A stretch of DNA of 64,000 nt from the NCBI RefSeq assembly GCF_002001085.1, contig NZ_MUNU01000008.1, positions 83,406 to 147,405 on the forward strand, given 5' to 3'. Positions 27,766 through 37,193 of the stretch are shown piece after piece; the stretch's first letter is position 1, and every line of letters starts with the position of its first letter. A program made the translations under genes and the position numbers. The notes under the pieces are model-generated. The model was given only the letters and a program-made list of their open reading frames with translations. It made no database searches and was not told where the DNA came from. This DNA is from Rhodanobacter sp. B05. Its GTDB lineage: Bacteria > Pseudomonadota > Gammaproteobacteria > Xanthomonadales > Rhodanobacteraceae.

Positions 27766-28053
27766 TCAGCGTTTCCGATCGTCGTGTGGTGTAACGCGAA
27801 CCACTTGCACGCTCATGACATCCGCCTCGATGGAATAGATGACAAGCCACTGCTCGTTCAAACGGGATGATCTGAAGCCTTTCCAGCCGCCTGAGAGGGA
27901 TTCGTCCCGGAAGCCCTTGATTGAGCGGAGCCCTTGCGGTCCGGAAATCATGGCAATGTCTTTCCACTTCTCGTAGCGCTTGAGAATGTCCATCGGGACG
28001 CGGCCCGATGAAAGCTCCTTGTCCGCTTGACGAGACTCCAGGATTGTCCACAT
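27766..28053 (-). CDS. RelE/HigB-like toxin (mRNA interferase)
   Basis: This is a small basic protein of 95 residues of the RelE/ParE superfamily. Its features are GLRSIKGFRDESLSGGWKGFRSSRLNEQWLVIYSI followed by VQVVRVTPHDDRKR. The C-terminal strand with HDxRK holds residues that in relatives contact mRNA. In the family, toxin cleaves mRNA at the ribosome during stress. It begins at the ATG at 28053, 15-35 nt downstream of a sigma70-like promoter, and is followed at once by the antitoxin gene. Confidence 0.85.
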   Translation of the reverse strand: MWTILESRQADKELSSGRVPMDILKRYEKWKDIAMISGPQGLRSIKGFRDESLSGGWKGFRSSRLNEQWLVIYSIEADVMSVQVVRVTPHDDRKR

Positions 28054-28067
28054 GGCATGTTATGGAT

Positions 28068-28088
28068 AGTACAAATATGTACTGTCAA
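28068..28088 (-). promoter_or_regulatory. Toxin-antitoxin promoter and operator dyad
   Basis: On the minus strand a TTGACA (-35, 28083-28088) lies upstream of the toxin start, with CATAAC-like -10 sequence about 18 nt further. The perfect dyad AGTACA-N4-TGTACT spans 28068-28083 between the two, well placed for autorepression by the HTH antitoxin. Confidence 0.7.
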
Positions 28089-28119
28089 GCAGCCGGAAAA
28101 AGAATTCGGGATCAAAATC

Positions 28120-28141
28120 AGGGCCCCGAAGTCGGGGCCCT
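28120..28141. terminator. Terminator-like hairpin
   Basis: A 9-bp perfect stem with loop AAGT (AGGGCCCCG...CGGGGCCCT). A short T-run (GATTTTGAT) follows on the minus strand only. No gene is transcribed into it from the right in that direction, so its purpose is unclear. Confidence 0.35.
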
Positions 28142-28245
28142 GTTCACCTTCCCCCGGGTAGCGGCAAGTCACCGCGCCTGCAGATCGGCGCAACGGAGCG
28201 CTGCCCCTCGGATTGCCAGCCGCACCCGTCGCCGCTACAGTGCGC

Positions 28246-28455
28246 AGGTTCAGGTGTCCCGACGGCCTCGCGCCCAAGGGATGAAACGGGAAGCCGGTGC
28301 GCAGTGCACATCACTGCAAGGCCGGCGCTGCCCCCGCAACGGTAAGCGAGAGACCGAACCGCGAATGCCACTGTGCGATGCACGGGAAGGCGCGGTTCGA
28401 GGCGAGCGGAGCACCGCCCGCCACTCGTGAGCCCGGAGACCGGCCTGGATGATTT
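28246..28455 (+). promoter_or_regulatory. Cobalamin riboswitch
   Basis: The conserved segments appear in order: GGGAAgccGGTGCG near 28288-28301, GCTGCCCCCGCAACGGTAA (28327-28345), GCCACTG (28367-28373) with GGGAAGG (28384-28390) forming the B12 box, and the closing GAGCCCGGAGACCGGCCTG (28429-28447). The closing segment pairs with CAGG near 28251. It lies about 150 nt upstream of a BtuB-like receptor, the classical target. Adenosylcobalamin binding is expected to reduce expression. Confidence 0.93.
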
Positions 28456-28595
28456 CTGGTGGCTCGCGGTGGGCGAGGCCGAACCACGTGTGTGGCGCGC
28501 CTGCCTGCCCGTCGTTCCGTCTTCCTCCCTCTCGCCTGTTGCCAGCCCATTGGCCGATGGTGCCGTGCGCGGGTGCGCGGCATGAGGAAACGAAC

Positions 28596-30497
28596 ATGAA
28601 GAAGTCCTTGCTGACCGTGGCGCTGCTCGGCTGCACGATGGCCGCACAAGCCGCCGACCAAAATAATGCGACGTCGCTGGACCCGGTCGTCGTCACCGCC
28701 ACACGTACCGCGATCACCGTCGACGATGCGCTGTCGTCGGTCAGCGTGATCACCCGCGCCGACATCGAGCGCTTGCAGCCGGCGTCGGTGATCGACCTGC
28801 TGACCGGCCTGCCGGGCGTGACCTTCACCCAGAGTGGTGGCATGGGCCAGCAGAGTTCGCTGTTTTTGCGCGGCACCAATTCCACCCATACCCTGGTGCT
28901 GATCGACGGTGTGCGGATCGGTTCGGTGACGGCGGGGCTGGCTTCGCTGGAGCAGATTCCGGTCGAACAGATCGAGCGCATCGAGATCGTGCGCGGCCCG
29001 CGTTCGAGTCTGTACGGAGCCGACGCGATCGGTGGCGTGGTCCAGATCTTCACCCGCCACGGCCACGCTGATGGTGGCATCGCCCCTTCGATGAGCATGA
29101 CAACTGGCAGCCACGGTTTGTTCGGCGGCCAAGCCGGCCTGTCCGGCGGCGATGAACACGCCTGGTACAACCTCAGCCTCGGCGGCGAATACACCAGCGG
29201 CTTTCCCGGCTGCAGGATGGGCGCGGCCGAAGCATTCGCCGGCTGTTTCGTCGACGATCCGCGCGACGACGCGTACCGCAACTGGAATGGCGCGGCGAAC
29301 GCCGGCTATCGCTGGGACAGCGGCACCGAGCTGACCTTCACCTGGTTGCGCAGCAAGAACGACGTGGAATACGCGGGCAGCCCGTACGGCGGCAACGACG
29401 CCGTCAACGAGCAGCGTGTCGCCGGTGCACGGCTGAGCTTCTCGCCGCTGGACAGCTGGAAGGTCACCTTGAACGCCGGGCAGAGCAGGGATCTCGCCAC
29501 CACGTATTACCAGGGCACGTATTACGGCCAGTACTACCCGTTTGCGCAGACCGGCCATTCCAATTCGCGGCGAAATCAGGCGTCGTGGCAGAACGACATC
29601 GCACTGGCCGCCAACCAGCTGCTCACGGTCGGGGTGGATTACCAGCAGGAGCACGTCGACAGCAGCACCGGCTATCTCGCCAGCAAGCGCAACGACACCG
29701 GCACCTATGCGCAGTATCTGGGTACGTTCGGCCGCAACGAACTGCAGCTGTCCGCGCGGCATGACGACGATTCGCAATATGGTGGCCACGACACCGGTGC
29801 GCTGGCCTGGGGTTACCGCTTCGATCACGACCTGCGGCTGCTGGCCAGCTACGGCACCGCGTTCCACGCGCCGACGTTCAACGATCTGTATTACCCGCCG
29901 TACTACGGCATGCCGTCGGCCAATCCGGATCTGAAGCCGGAGAAGTCGCGCAGCGGCGAGTTGGGCCTGAACCAGAAACTAGGCAGCTGGAACTGGGCCT
30001 TGAATGCCTACCAGACCGACATCGACCAGCTGATCCTGCTCGATCCCAGCCAGAACTATGTGCCGTTCAACGTCAGCCAGGCGCGCATCCGCGGCCTGGA
30101 AGGCCAGCTCGGCGCGAACCTGGGTGGCTGGCAAGTGCAGGGTTATCTGACCCTGCAGCAGCCGAAGAACGACGACGGCGGCGCCAACAACGGCAAGCTG
30201 TTGCCGCGTCGGCCGGAGCGCACTGCGCGCATCGACATCGACCGCCGTTTCGGTGCGTTCGGCGTCGGCACCACCTGGTATGCCGCCGGCAAGAGCTACG
30301 ACGACGCGGCCAACCTGCACCGTCTCGGCGGCTACGGCACATTGGCGCTGCGCGCGAGCTGGCATTTCGCGCCGGGCTGGCAGGTTGAAGGGCGCGTGGC
30401 GAACGCGTTCGATCACGATTACGAGACGGTGTACTACTACAACCAGCCCGGCCGCACCTGGTCGCTGACCTTGCGTTACAGCCCGGCGCTGCACTGA
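28596..30497 (+). CDS. btuB: TonB-dependent vitamin B12 receptor (BtuB-like)
   Basis: This outer-membrane receptor would import cobalamins using TonB energy. It has 633 residues. The signal peptide is at 1-20 (cleavage after AAQAA), then the TonB box LDPVVVTATR at about 28-37, and a plug with GLPGVTFTQSGG, LFLRGTNSTHTLVLIDGVRIG and IEIVRGPRSSLYGADAIGGVVQI. The rest is beta-barrel, with HAPTFNDLYYPPYYG and LKPEKSRSGELGLNQ typical of BtuB. The last residue is His rather than the usual aromatic. The cobalamin riboswitch upstream strongly supports the substrate. The start is the ATG at 28596 after atgaggaaa. Confidence 0.9.
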   Translation: MKKSLLTVALLGCTMAAQAADQNNATSLDPVVVTATRTAITVDDALSSVSVITRADIERLQPASVIDLLTGLPGVTFTQSGGMGQQSSLFLRGTNSTHTLVLIDGVRIGSVTAGLASLEQIPVEQIERIEIVRGPRSSLYGADAIGGVVQIFTRHGHADGGIAPSMSMTTGSHGLFGGQAGLSGGDEHAWYNLSLGGEYTSGFPGCRMGAAEAFAGCFVDDPRDDAYRNWNGAANAGYRWDSGTELTFTWLRSKNDVEYAGSPYGGNDAVNEQRVAGARLSFSPLDSWKVTLNAGQSRDLATTYYQGTYYGQYYPFAQTGHSNSRRNQASWQNDIALAANQLLTVGVDYQQEHVDSSTGYLASKRNDTGTYAQYLGTFGRNELQLSARHDDDSQYGGHDTGALAWGYRFDHDLRLLASYGTAFHAPTFNDLYYPPYYGMPSANPDLKPEKSRSGELGLNQKLGSWNWALNAYQTDIDQLILLDPSQNYVPFNVSQARIRGLEGQLGANLGGWQVQGYLTLQQPKNDDGGANNGKLLPRRPERTARIDIDRRFGAFGVGTTWYAAGKSYDDAANLHRLGGYGTLALRASWHFAPGWQVEGRVANAFDHDYETVYYYNQPGRTWSLTLRYSPALH

Positions 30498-30591
30498 TCC
30501 ACGGACAGGGACGTCCACCACGCGCAGGGTTATCGGCAGGCTTCCGGCCAGTGGCGCTCTCCCGCTATGCTCCCGGGGCCAGGGAGAGCCC

Positions 30592-33500
30592 GTGAATATA
30601 TTCGCACCGATGATCCGCCGCCCGGTCGGCACCTCGCTGCTCGCCATCGGGCTGATGATGGCGGGCGTATGGGCGTATCTGCTGATCGGCGTGGCGGCGT
30701 TTCCGTCGCTCGAATTCCCCGGCGTGGCGGTGATGGCGCAGATGCCCGGCGCCAGCGCGCAGACCATGGCGACCACGGTGATGGCGCCGCTGGAGCGCCA
30801 TATCGGACGCATTCCGGGCGTCCAGTTCATCTTCTCCAATGCCAGCGAGGGCACTGCGCAGATCCAGGTGCTGTTCGACTACGGGCGCTCGACCGATGAC
30901 GCCGCGCGCGACGTGCAGGCGGCGATCAACGCCGCCGCTGCCGACCTGCCGCCGGGGCTGCCGTCGCCGCCGCAGTACTTCAAGTTCGACACCTCGAAGG
31001 TGCCGGTGCTGCTGGTGACGCTGACCTCCAGCAGCCTGCCACCGGATCAGCTGTACGACCTCACCGACACCTTGTTGAAGCCCGCCGTGGCGCAGGTCGA
31101 CGGCGTGGCCCAGGTCCAGGTCGGCGGCGGCACGCCGCACGCGGTGCGCATCGCGCTGAACGCCAACGCGCTGGCGATCAAGGGCATCACCACCAACGAC
31201 GTGGCCAACGCCTTGCGCGCCGCCAACGTCACCTCGCCGCAGGGCATCCTCAGCGACGGCCTCACCCAGATGACGGTGACCGCCAACGATTCGCTGCACA
31301 CGCCGGCGGATTTCGCCACGCTGGTGATCGCCAGCCGCCAGGGCGTGCCGGTGCGGCTGGCCGACGTGGCCACGGTCAGCAGCGGGCAGCAAGACAAGTA
31401 CGCGGCGGCCTGGTTCAACGGCAAGCGTGCGGTGACCATGCAGATCAGCAAGCGCCCCGACGCCAACGCGGTGGCCACCGTGCAGGCGATCCGCGCGGCG
31501 CTGCCGGCGCTGAGCAAGGTGTTGCCGGCCGACGTGCAGATCACCCCGATCTTCGACCTCACCCCGACCACCGAATCGGCGCTGCACGAGGTCGAGGTGG
31601 CGCTGCTGATGAGCATCGTGATGGTGGCGCTGGTGATGCTGCTGTTCCTGCGCCGGTTGCGGCCGACCCTGATCGCGATGCTCAGCGTGCCGCTGTCGCT
31701 GGCCGGCGCGCTGATCGTGATGTGGATGCTCGGGTTCACCCTGAACATCTTCTCGTTGGTGGCGCTGGTGTTGTGCGTGGGCTTCGTCGTCGACGATGCG
31801 ATCGTGGTGATCGAGAACATCGTGCGCCACATCGAGCAGGGCATGGCGCCGTTGCAGGCGGCGCTGACCGGGGTGCGCGAGATCGGCTTCACCGTGGTGT
31901 CGATCACGCTGTCGCTGATCGCCGTGTTCGGGCCGATGGTGTTCGGCGACAACATGTTCACCATGCTGATGCGCGAGTTCGCGGTGACCCTGGTCGCCAC
32001 CATCGTGATCTCCGCGGTGGTTTCGCTGACCCTGACCCCGGCGCTGTGCGGGCGCAGCCTGATGCACGAGCCGGCGGGAACACGCACGCCGGGGCGCGTG
32101 GAGCAGCTGGCCGAGCGCTTCGATCGCTGGCTGCTCGGCCTGTACGAACGCTCGCTCGACTGGGCCATGCACCATCGCCGGGTGATGCGCTGGCAACCCG
32201 CGATCCTGCTGGTGCTGACCGTCGTGCTGGCGGTGGTGGTCGGCATCACCGCGGGCGGCGGCCTGATGCCGAAGGAGGACACCGGGCTGATGCGGGTGCA
32301 GATCACCGCGGGCCCGAACATCTCGCCCACCTTGCTGACCGCGCGCGCACGCGAGGTGGCGGCGGTTTTCCAGGCCGACCCGGCGGTGCTCGACGTGTCC
32401 ACCATCGTCGACGGCAGCAACGGCGCGCACCTGTTCGTCGACCTCAAGCAACCGGGAGACAAGCCGGGCGACCGCCACGTCGAGGTGCAGCAGGTGGTCG
32501 ATCGCCTGGCCGCCCACTTCAAGAATGTCAGCGACATCGATGTCGCGGTTTCCGCGGTGCAGTTCTTCGGCGGTGGCGGCGGCAGCGGCGGCAGTGCCGG
32601 TGGCGTCGGCCGGTTTTCGTTCCAGCTCAATAGCGTCGACGGCAGTCCGCTGCAGCAGCCCACCCTGCGGCTGGAGCATGTGATGCGCGGGATGAAGCAG
32701 TTCACCGACGTCACCAGCAGCTTCGACGATATCGGCACGCAGCAGATGATCGAGGTGGATCGCGCGGTCGCCGCGCGCCTGCACGTGGGCATGGGCCAGA
32801 TCGATTCGGCGTTGTACAACGCGTTCGGACAGAGCCAGGTCTCCACCATCTACTCGGACATCAACCAGTACCGGGTGGTGCTGACCACCGACCACGCCGA
32901 TGCGCTGAATCCGCAGGGCCTGCTTGGCACCTACGTGCGCAACAGCCAGGGCAGCATGATCCCGCTCTCCGCACTGGCGAAGATCCAGCCGCATCTGGCG
33001 CCGGCCAAGGTAAGCCATTTCAACCAGCTGGAATCGGCCTCGCTCAACTACAACCTGGCCAAGGGCATCACCCCGGCGGACGGGCTGAAGCTGGTCGACC
33101 AGGCGATCTTCGCCGCGCAGTTGCCGACCGGCGTGCAGAAGAAGTACACCGGCGAGAACCAGAACCTGCTCGACGCGCTGAACAATGCGCTGCTGATGCT
33201 GCTGACCGTGATCCTGGTGATGTACGTGGTGCTGGGCGTGCTGTACGAGAGCCTGATCCATCCGCTGACCATTCTCTCCACCCTGCCGGCCGCCGGCATG
33301 GGCGCCTTCCTGGCCATGCTGGTCACGCATACCCAGCTGACCCTGATGTCGATCATCGCCGTGCTGATGCTGATCGGCATCGTCAAGAAGAACGCGATCC
33401 TGATGGTCGACTTCGCCCTCGTCGCCGAGCGCGAGCGCGGGCTGTCGCCGCCGGCGGCGATCCGCGAGGCGGCGCTGGTGCGCTTCCGTCCGATCACCAT

Positions 33501-33756
33501 GACCACCCTGGTGGCGATGGGCGCGGCGCTGCCGCTGGCGATCGGCTTCGGCTACGGCTCGGAACTGCGCCAGCCGCTCGGCATCGCGATCCTCGGCGGC
33601 CTGCTGGTGTCGCAGCTGCTGACCCTGCTGAGCACGCCGGCGATCTACCTGTGGCAGCACGACCATCGCGTGCGCAAGGCCGCGCGGCAGCAGCTGCGTG
33701 CCGAGATCAGGCGCCAGCGCGCGCTGCCGCCGCCGATGCCCGCGTTGCCGGAATAG
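30592..33756 (+). CDS. RND efflux transporter, MdtB/MdtC-like, copy 1
   Basis: This is an inner-membrane proton-driven pump subunit. It has 1054 residues, full length, starting with GTG at 30592. TM1 follows MNIFAPMIRRPVGTSLLAIGL. The TM4 motif GFVVDDAIVVIENIVRHIEQG carries the proton-relay Asp pair. The TM10-11 region includes GIVKKNAILMVDFAL and the loop RPITMTTLVAMGAALPLAIG. The second porter part has an unusual run FFGGGGGSGGSAGG at about residues 657-670. It is 173 bp ahead of a close paralogue, a pairing like MdtB-MdtC heterotrimers. No membrane fusion protein lies in either gene's vicinity. Confidence 0.93.
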   Translation: MNIFAPMIRRPVGTSLLAIGLMMAGVWAYLLIGVAAFPSLEFPGVAVMAQMPGASAQTMATTVMAPLERHIGRIPGVQFIFSNASEGTAQIQVLFDYGRSTDDAARDVQAAINAAAADLPPGLPSPPQYFKFDTSKVPVLLVTLTSSSLPPDQLYDLTDTLLKPAVAQVDGVAQVQVGGGTPHAVRIALNANALAIKGITTNDVANALRAANVTSPQGILSDGLTQMTVTANDSLHTPADFATLVIASRQGVPVRLADVATVSSGQQDKYAAAWFNGKRAVTMQISKRPDANAVATVQAIRAALPALSKVLPADVQITPIFDLTPTTESALHEVEVALLMSIVMVALVMLLFLRRLRPTLIAMLSVPLSLAGALIVMWMLGFTLNIFSLVALVLCVGFVVDDAIVVIENIVRHIEQGMAPLQAALTGVREIGFTVVSITLSLIAVFGPMVFGDNMFTMLMREFAVTLVATIVISAVVSLTLTPALCGRSLMHEPAGTRTPGRVEQLAERFDRWLLGLYERSLDWAMHHRRVMRWQPAILLVLTVVLAVVVGITAGGGLMPKEDTGLMRVQITAGPNISPTLLTARAREVAAVFQADPAVLDVSTIVDGSNGAHLFVDLKQPGDKPGDRHVEVQQVVDRLAAHFKNVSDIDVAVSAVQFFGGGGGSGGSAGGVGRFSFQLNSVDGSPLQQPTLRLEHVMRGMKQFTDVTSSFDDIGTQQMIEVDRAVAARLHVGMGQIDSALYNAFGQSQVSTIYSDINQYRVVLTTDHADALNPQGLLGTYVRNSQGSMIPLSALAKIQPHLAPAKVSHFNQLESASLNYNLAKGITPADGLKLVDQAIFAAQLPTGVQKKYTGENQNLLDALNNALLMLLTVILVMYVVLGVLYESLIHPLTILSTLPAAGMGAFLAMLVTHTQLTLMSIIAVLMLIGIVKKNAILMVDFALVAERERGLSPPAAIREAALVRFRPITMTTLVAMGAALPLAIGFGYGSELRQPLGIAILGGLLVSQLLTLLSTPAIYLWQHDHRVRKAARQQLRAEIRRQRALPPPMPALPE

Positions 33757-33929
33757 CGCGATCCTCACCCCTGCCTTTCGACACGGTGTGTACTTCAGGC
33801 ACATACGCCGGCGCGCGGCGACTGGCATAAGGTCGGCATGAAAGGAACTTCACTGCCCATCGCTGGTCTTGCGTGCGTGCCGGGAGCATGCGCGTTGCGT
33901 CGCTCCGGCATTCCGCCATGGGTGTCCGC

Positions 33930-36900
33930 ATGAACATCTTCGCGCCGCTGATCCGGCGGCCCGCCGGTACGTCGCTGCTGGCTATCGGCCTGATCCTGGC
34001 CGGGCTGTGGGCGTACCTGTTGCTCGGTGTGGCCGCATTGCCGTCGCTGGATTTCCCCGGCGTCTACGTGGTGGCGAGCATGCCTGGCGCCAGCGCGCAG
34101 ACCATGGCCAATACCGTGCTGGCCCCGCTGGAACGGCACCTGGGCCGGATCCCCGGCATCGACGACATGTACGGCAACGCCAGCGAGGGCCAGGCCTCGG
34201 TGGGCGTGCGTTTCAACTTCAGCCGCACCGCCGACAGCGCCGCGCGCGACGTGCAGGCGGCGATCAATGCGGCGGCGATCGACCTGCCTTCGGGCATGCC
34301 CGCGCCACCGCAGTACTTCAAGTTCGATACCTCGCAGATCCCGATCCTGTTCATCACGCTGACCTCGAAGGGGATGCCGCAGGACAAGCTGTTCGACCTC
34401 GCCGACACCCTACTCAAGCCCGCGGTGGCGCAGATCGACGGCGTGGCCCAGGTGCAGGTGTTCGGCGGCACCCCGCACGCGGTGCGCATCGATCTGGACA
34501 ACCACGCGCTGGCGGCCAAGGGACTCACCGCGAACGATGTGGCGAATGCCTTGCGCGCGGCCAACGTCAACTCGCCGCAGGGCATCCTCAGCAACGGCCA
34601 CACCCAGATGACGGTGAGCGCCAACGACGGCCTGCGCGAGCCGGCCGAGTTCGCGCAGCTGCTGATCGCCGAACGCAACGGCGCGCCGGTGCGCCTGTCC
34701 GACGTGGCCACCGTGTACTCGGGCCAGCAGGATCAGTACCAGGCGGCCTGGTTCAACGGCTCGCGCACGGTCGGCCTGCAGATCACCAAGCGGCCGGAGG
34801 CGAACGCGGTGGCCACGGTGGCGGCGATCCGCGCGCGCCTGCCGCAACTGGCCGCCTCGCTGCCGTCCAACGTGGCGATGATGCCGGTGTTCGACCTCAC
34901 CCAGACCACCCAGTCGGCGCTGCACGAGGTCAAGGTCGCGCTGCTGATCTCGATCGTCATGGTGGCGCTGGTGATGCTGGTGTTCCTGCGCCGGCTGCGG
35001 CCGACCCTGATCGCCATGCTCAGCGTGCCGCTGTCGCTGGCCGGCGCCTTCGTGGTGATGTGGATGCTCGGCTACACGCTGAATACCTTGTCGCTGGTGG
35101 CGCTGGTGCTGTGCATCGGCTTCGTGGTCGACGACGCGATCGTGGTGATCGAGAACATCGTGCGGCACATGGAACAGGGCATGGCGCCGCTGCAGGCGGC
35201 CTTGACCGGCGTGCGCGAGATCGGCTTCACCGTGGTCTCGATCACCTTGTCGCTGGTGGCGGTGTTCGCGCCGCTGCTGTTCGGCAACAACATGTTGATC
35301 ATGTTGCTGCGCGAGTTCTCGGTGACGCTGACCGCCGCGGTGGTGATCTCGGCGATCGTCTCGCTCACCCTCACCCCGGCGCTGTGCGGCCACCTGCTCA
35401 AGCACGAGCCGCAACCGCCGCGTCCGCCGGGGCGCATCGAACGGGCGGTGGAGCGTTTCGACCGCGGCCTGCTGCACCGCTACGAGCAGGCGCTGGACTG
35501 GGCCATGCGCCATCGCCGCATCATGCGCTGGCAACCGCTGCTGCTGCTCCTGCTGACCTTCGCGCTGGGCGCGGCGGTGGTGAAGACGGCCGGCGGCACC
35601 TTCATGCCGGACGAGGACACCGGCCAGTTGCAGGTCGACATCGAAGCCGATGCGAATATCTCGCCGACCGTGATGGCGGCGCGTGCGCAGCAGGTCGAGA
35701 AGATCATGCAGGCCGATCCGGCCGTGGTCGACCAGTTGACTCTGTTGGGCGGCAATGGCGGTGACGGTGGCGCCGTGGGCAACAATGCACGGATGTTCGT
35801 CGACCTGAAGCCGCGCGGCCACGGGCCCGGCGAGCGGCCGCAGAACATCAAGGCGGTGATCGAGCGCCTGTCGAAGCAATACGACCGCTTGCCCGACGTC
35901 AAGGTCTCGGTAAGCGCCTCGCAGTTCCTCGGCGGCGGTGGCAGCGGCGACAACGGCGGCCAGTACGAATTCCAGCTCACCAGCACCAGCGGCGGCGACC
36001 TGCAGCCGTGGGCGCTGAAGATGGTGCGCCAGCTGCGCACGATCAAGGAAATCCGCGACGTCAGCAGCCCGTTCGACCAGGTCGGCAAGGAGCAGCAACT
36101 GCATGTCGATCGCGAGGCCGCCGCGCGCCTGCACGTCAACATGGGCGCGATCGACACCGCGCTGTTCAGTGCGTTCGGCCAGCGCCAGGTGTCGCAGATC
36201 TATTCCGACATCAACCAGTACGCGGTGGTGCTCAACAGCAGCCCGGACGAGAATCTCAGCCCGCAATCGCTGCTCGGCATCCGCGTGCGCAGCGACCTGG
36301 GCCAGATGATCCCGCTGTCCGCGCTGGCGACGATGGAGCCGGCCACCAGCCCGTTGCGCGTGCGCCATCACAACCAGCTGCAGGCCGTCACGATCAGCTA
36401 CAACCTGGCCAAGGACGTGCCGCAGGATCGCGGCATTGCGCTGGTCGACCAGGCGGCCTACGCGGTGAACCTGCCGCCCGGCGTCAAGGTGGAATACACC
36501 GGTGCCAACCAGCGCCTGCAGCAGGCACAGTCCAACGGCATGGTGTTGCTGTTGGGTTCGATCCTGGCGATGTACATCGTGCTCGGCATCCTCTACGAGA
36601 GCCTCGGCCATCCGTTGACCATCCTCTCCACCCTGCCCGCCGCCGGTGCCGGCGCCTTCCTGGCCATGCTGGTCACCCAGACCCAGCTTTCGCTGATGGC
36701 GATCATCGCGATCCTGATGCTGATCGGCATCGTCAAGAAGAACGCGATCCTGATGGTCGATTTCGCCCTGGTGCGGGAACGCGAACACGGCATGTCCGCC
36801 CCGGACGCGATCCGCGAGGCGGCGCTGGTGCGCTTCCGCCCGATCACCATGACCACCCTGGTGGCGATGGGTGCGGCGCTGCCGCTGGCGATCGGCTTCG

Positions 36901-37100
36901 GCATCGGTTCGGAAATGCGCCAGCCGCTCGGCATCGCCATCGTCGGCGGCCTGCTGGTGTCACAACTCCTGACCTTGCTCAGCACCCCGGCGATCTACCT
37001 GTGGAACTACGACCGGAAGATTCGCAAGGCGGCACGCAAGCTGCGGCGGGCGGAGAAGAAGCGGCTGAAGGCGATCGGTCGCCCGCAGACGGCATCCTGA
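33930..37100 (+). CDS. RND efflux transporter, MdtB/MdtC-like, copy 2
   Basis: This second pump subunit has 1056 residues from the ATG at 33930. That start aligns MNIFAPLIRRPAGTSLLAIGL with copy 1; a longer frame to 33873 is possible but unaligned. It has the same motifs as copy 1: GFVVDDAIVVIENIVRH in TM4, GIVKKNAILMVDFAL and the RPITMTTLVAMGAALPLAIGFG loop. A Gly-rich insertion (FLGGGGSGDNGG) is present at the same place. The two copies differ throughout their porter domains, so they are diverged paralogues rather than a recent duplication. They probably form a mixed trimer and rely on an adapter and an outer-membrane channel encoded elsewhere. Confidence 0.92.
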   Translation: MNIFAPLIRRPAGTSLLAIGLILAGLWAYLLLGVAALPSLDFPGVYVVASMPGASAQTMANTVLAPLERHLGRIPGIDDMYGNASEGQASVGVRFNFSRTADSAARDVQAAINAAAIDLPSGMPAPPQYFKFDTSQIPILFITLTSKGMPQDKLFDLADTLLKPAVAQIDGVAQVQVFGGTPHAVRIDLDNHALAAKGLTANDVANALRAANVNSPQGILSNGHTQMTVSANDGLREPAEFAQLLIAERNGAPVRLSDVATVYSGQQDQYQAAWFNGSRTVGLQITKRPEANAVATVAAIRARLPQLAASLPSNVAMMPVFDLTQTTQSALHEVKVALLISIVMVALVMLVFLRRLRPTLIAMLSVPLSLAGAFVVMWMLGYTLNTLSLVALVLCIGFVVDDAIVVIENIVRHMEQGMAPLQAALTGVREIGFTVVSITLSLVAVFAPLLFGNNMLIMLLREFSVTLTAAVVISAIVSLTLTPALCGHLLKHEPQPPRPPGRIERAVERFDRGLLHRYEQALDWAMRHRRIMRWQPLLLLLLTFALGAAVVKTAGGTFMPDEDTGQLQVDIEADANISPTVMAARAQQVEKIMQADPAVVDQLTLLGGNGGDGGAVGNNARMFVDLKPRGHGPGERPQNIKAVIERLSKQYDRLPDVKVSVSASQFLGGGGSGDNGGQYEFQLTSTSGGDLQPWALKMVRQLRTIKEIRDVSSPFDQVGKEQQLHVDREAAARLHVNMGAIDTALFSAFGQRQVSQIYSDINQYAVVLNSSPDENLSPQSLLGIRVRSDLGQMIPLSALATMEPATSPLRVRHHNQLQAVTISYNLAKDVPQDRGIALVDQAAYAVNLPPGVKVEYTGANQRLQQAQSNGMVLLLGSILAMYIVLGILYESLGHPLTILSTLPAAGAGAFLAMLVTQTQLSLMAIIAILMLIGIVKKNAILMVDFALVREREHGMSAPDAIREAALVRFRPITMTTLVAMGAALPLAIGFGIGSEMRQPLGIAIVGGLLVSQLLTLLSTPAIYLWNYDRKIRKAARKLRRAEKKRLKAIGRPQTAS

Positions 37101-37193
37101 TCACGGTTCCGTCTGTCGTCACCGCTTTTTCAGCACGCTTCCGGTGACATTGGCCGCGACCGTGGTGCGATCTCCCTGCGCACCGGCAAAACC

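Noticed and set aside
28120..28141. A firm Rho-independent terminator
   Set aside because: The hairpin is strong, but the T-run is short and only on the minus strand, where no gene is known to read into it. It is listed with low confidence.
30565..33828. A 1087-residue open frame on the minus strand opposite the first RND gene
   Set aside because: It is rich in Arg, His and Gln with low complexity. It is the codon-position shadow of a GC-rich gene; the plus strand holds all RND motifs.
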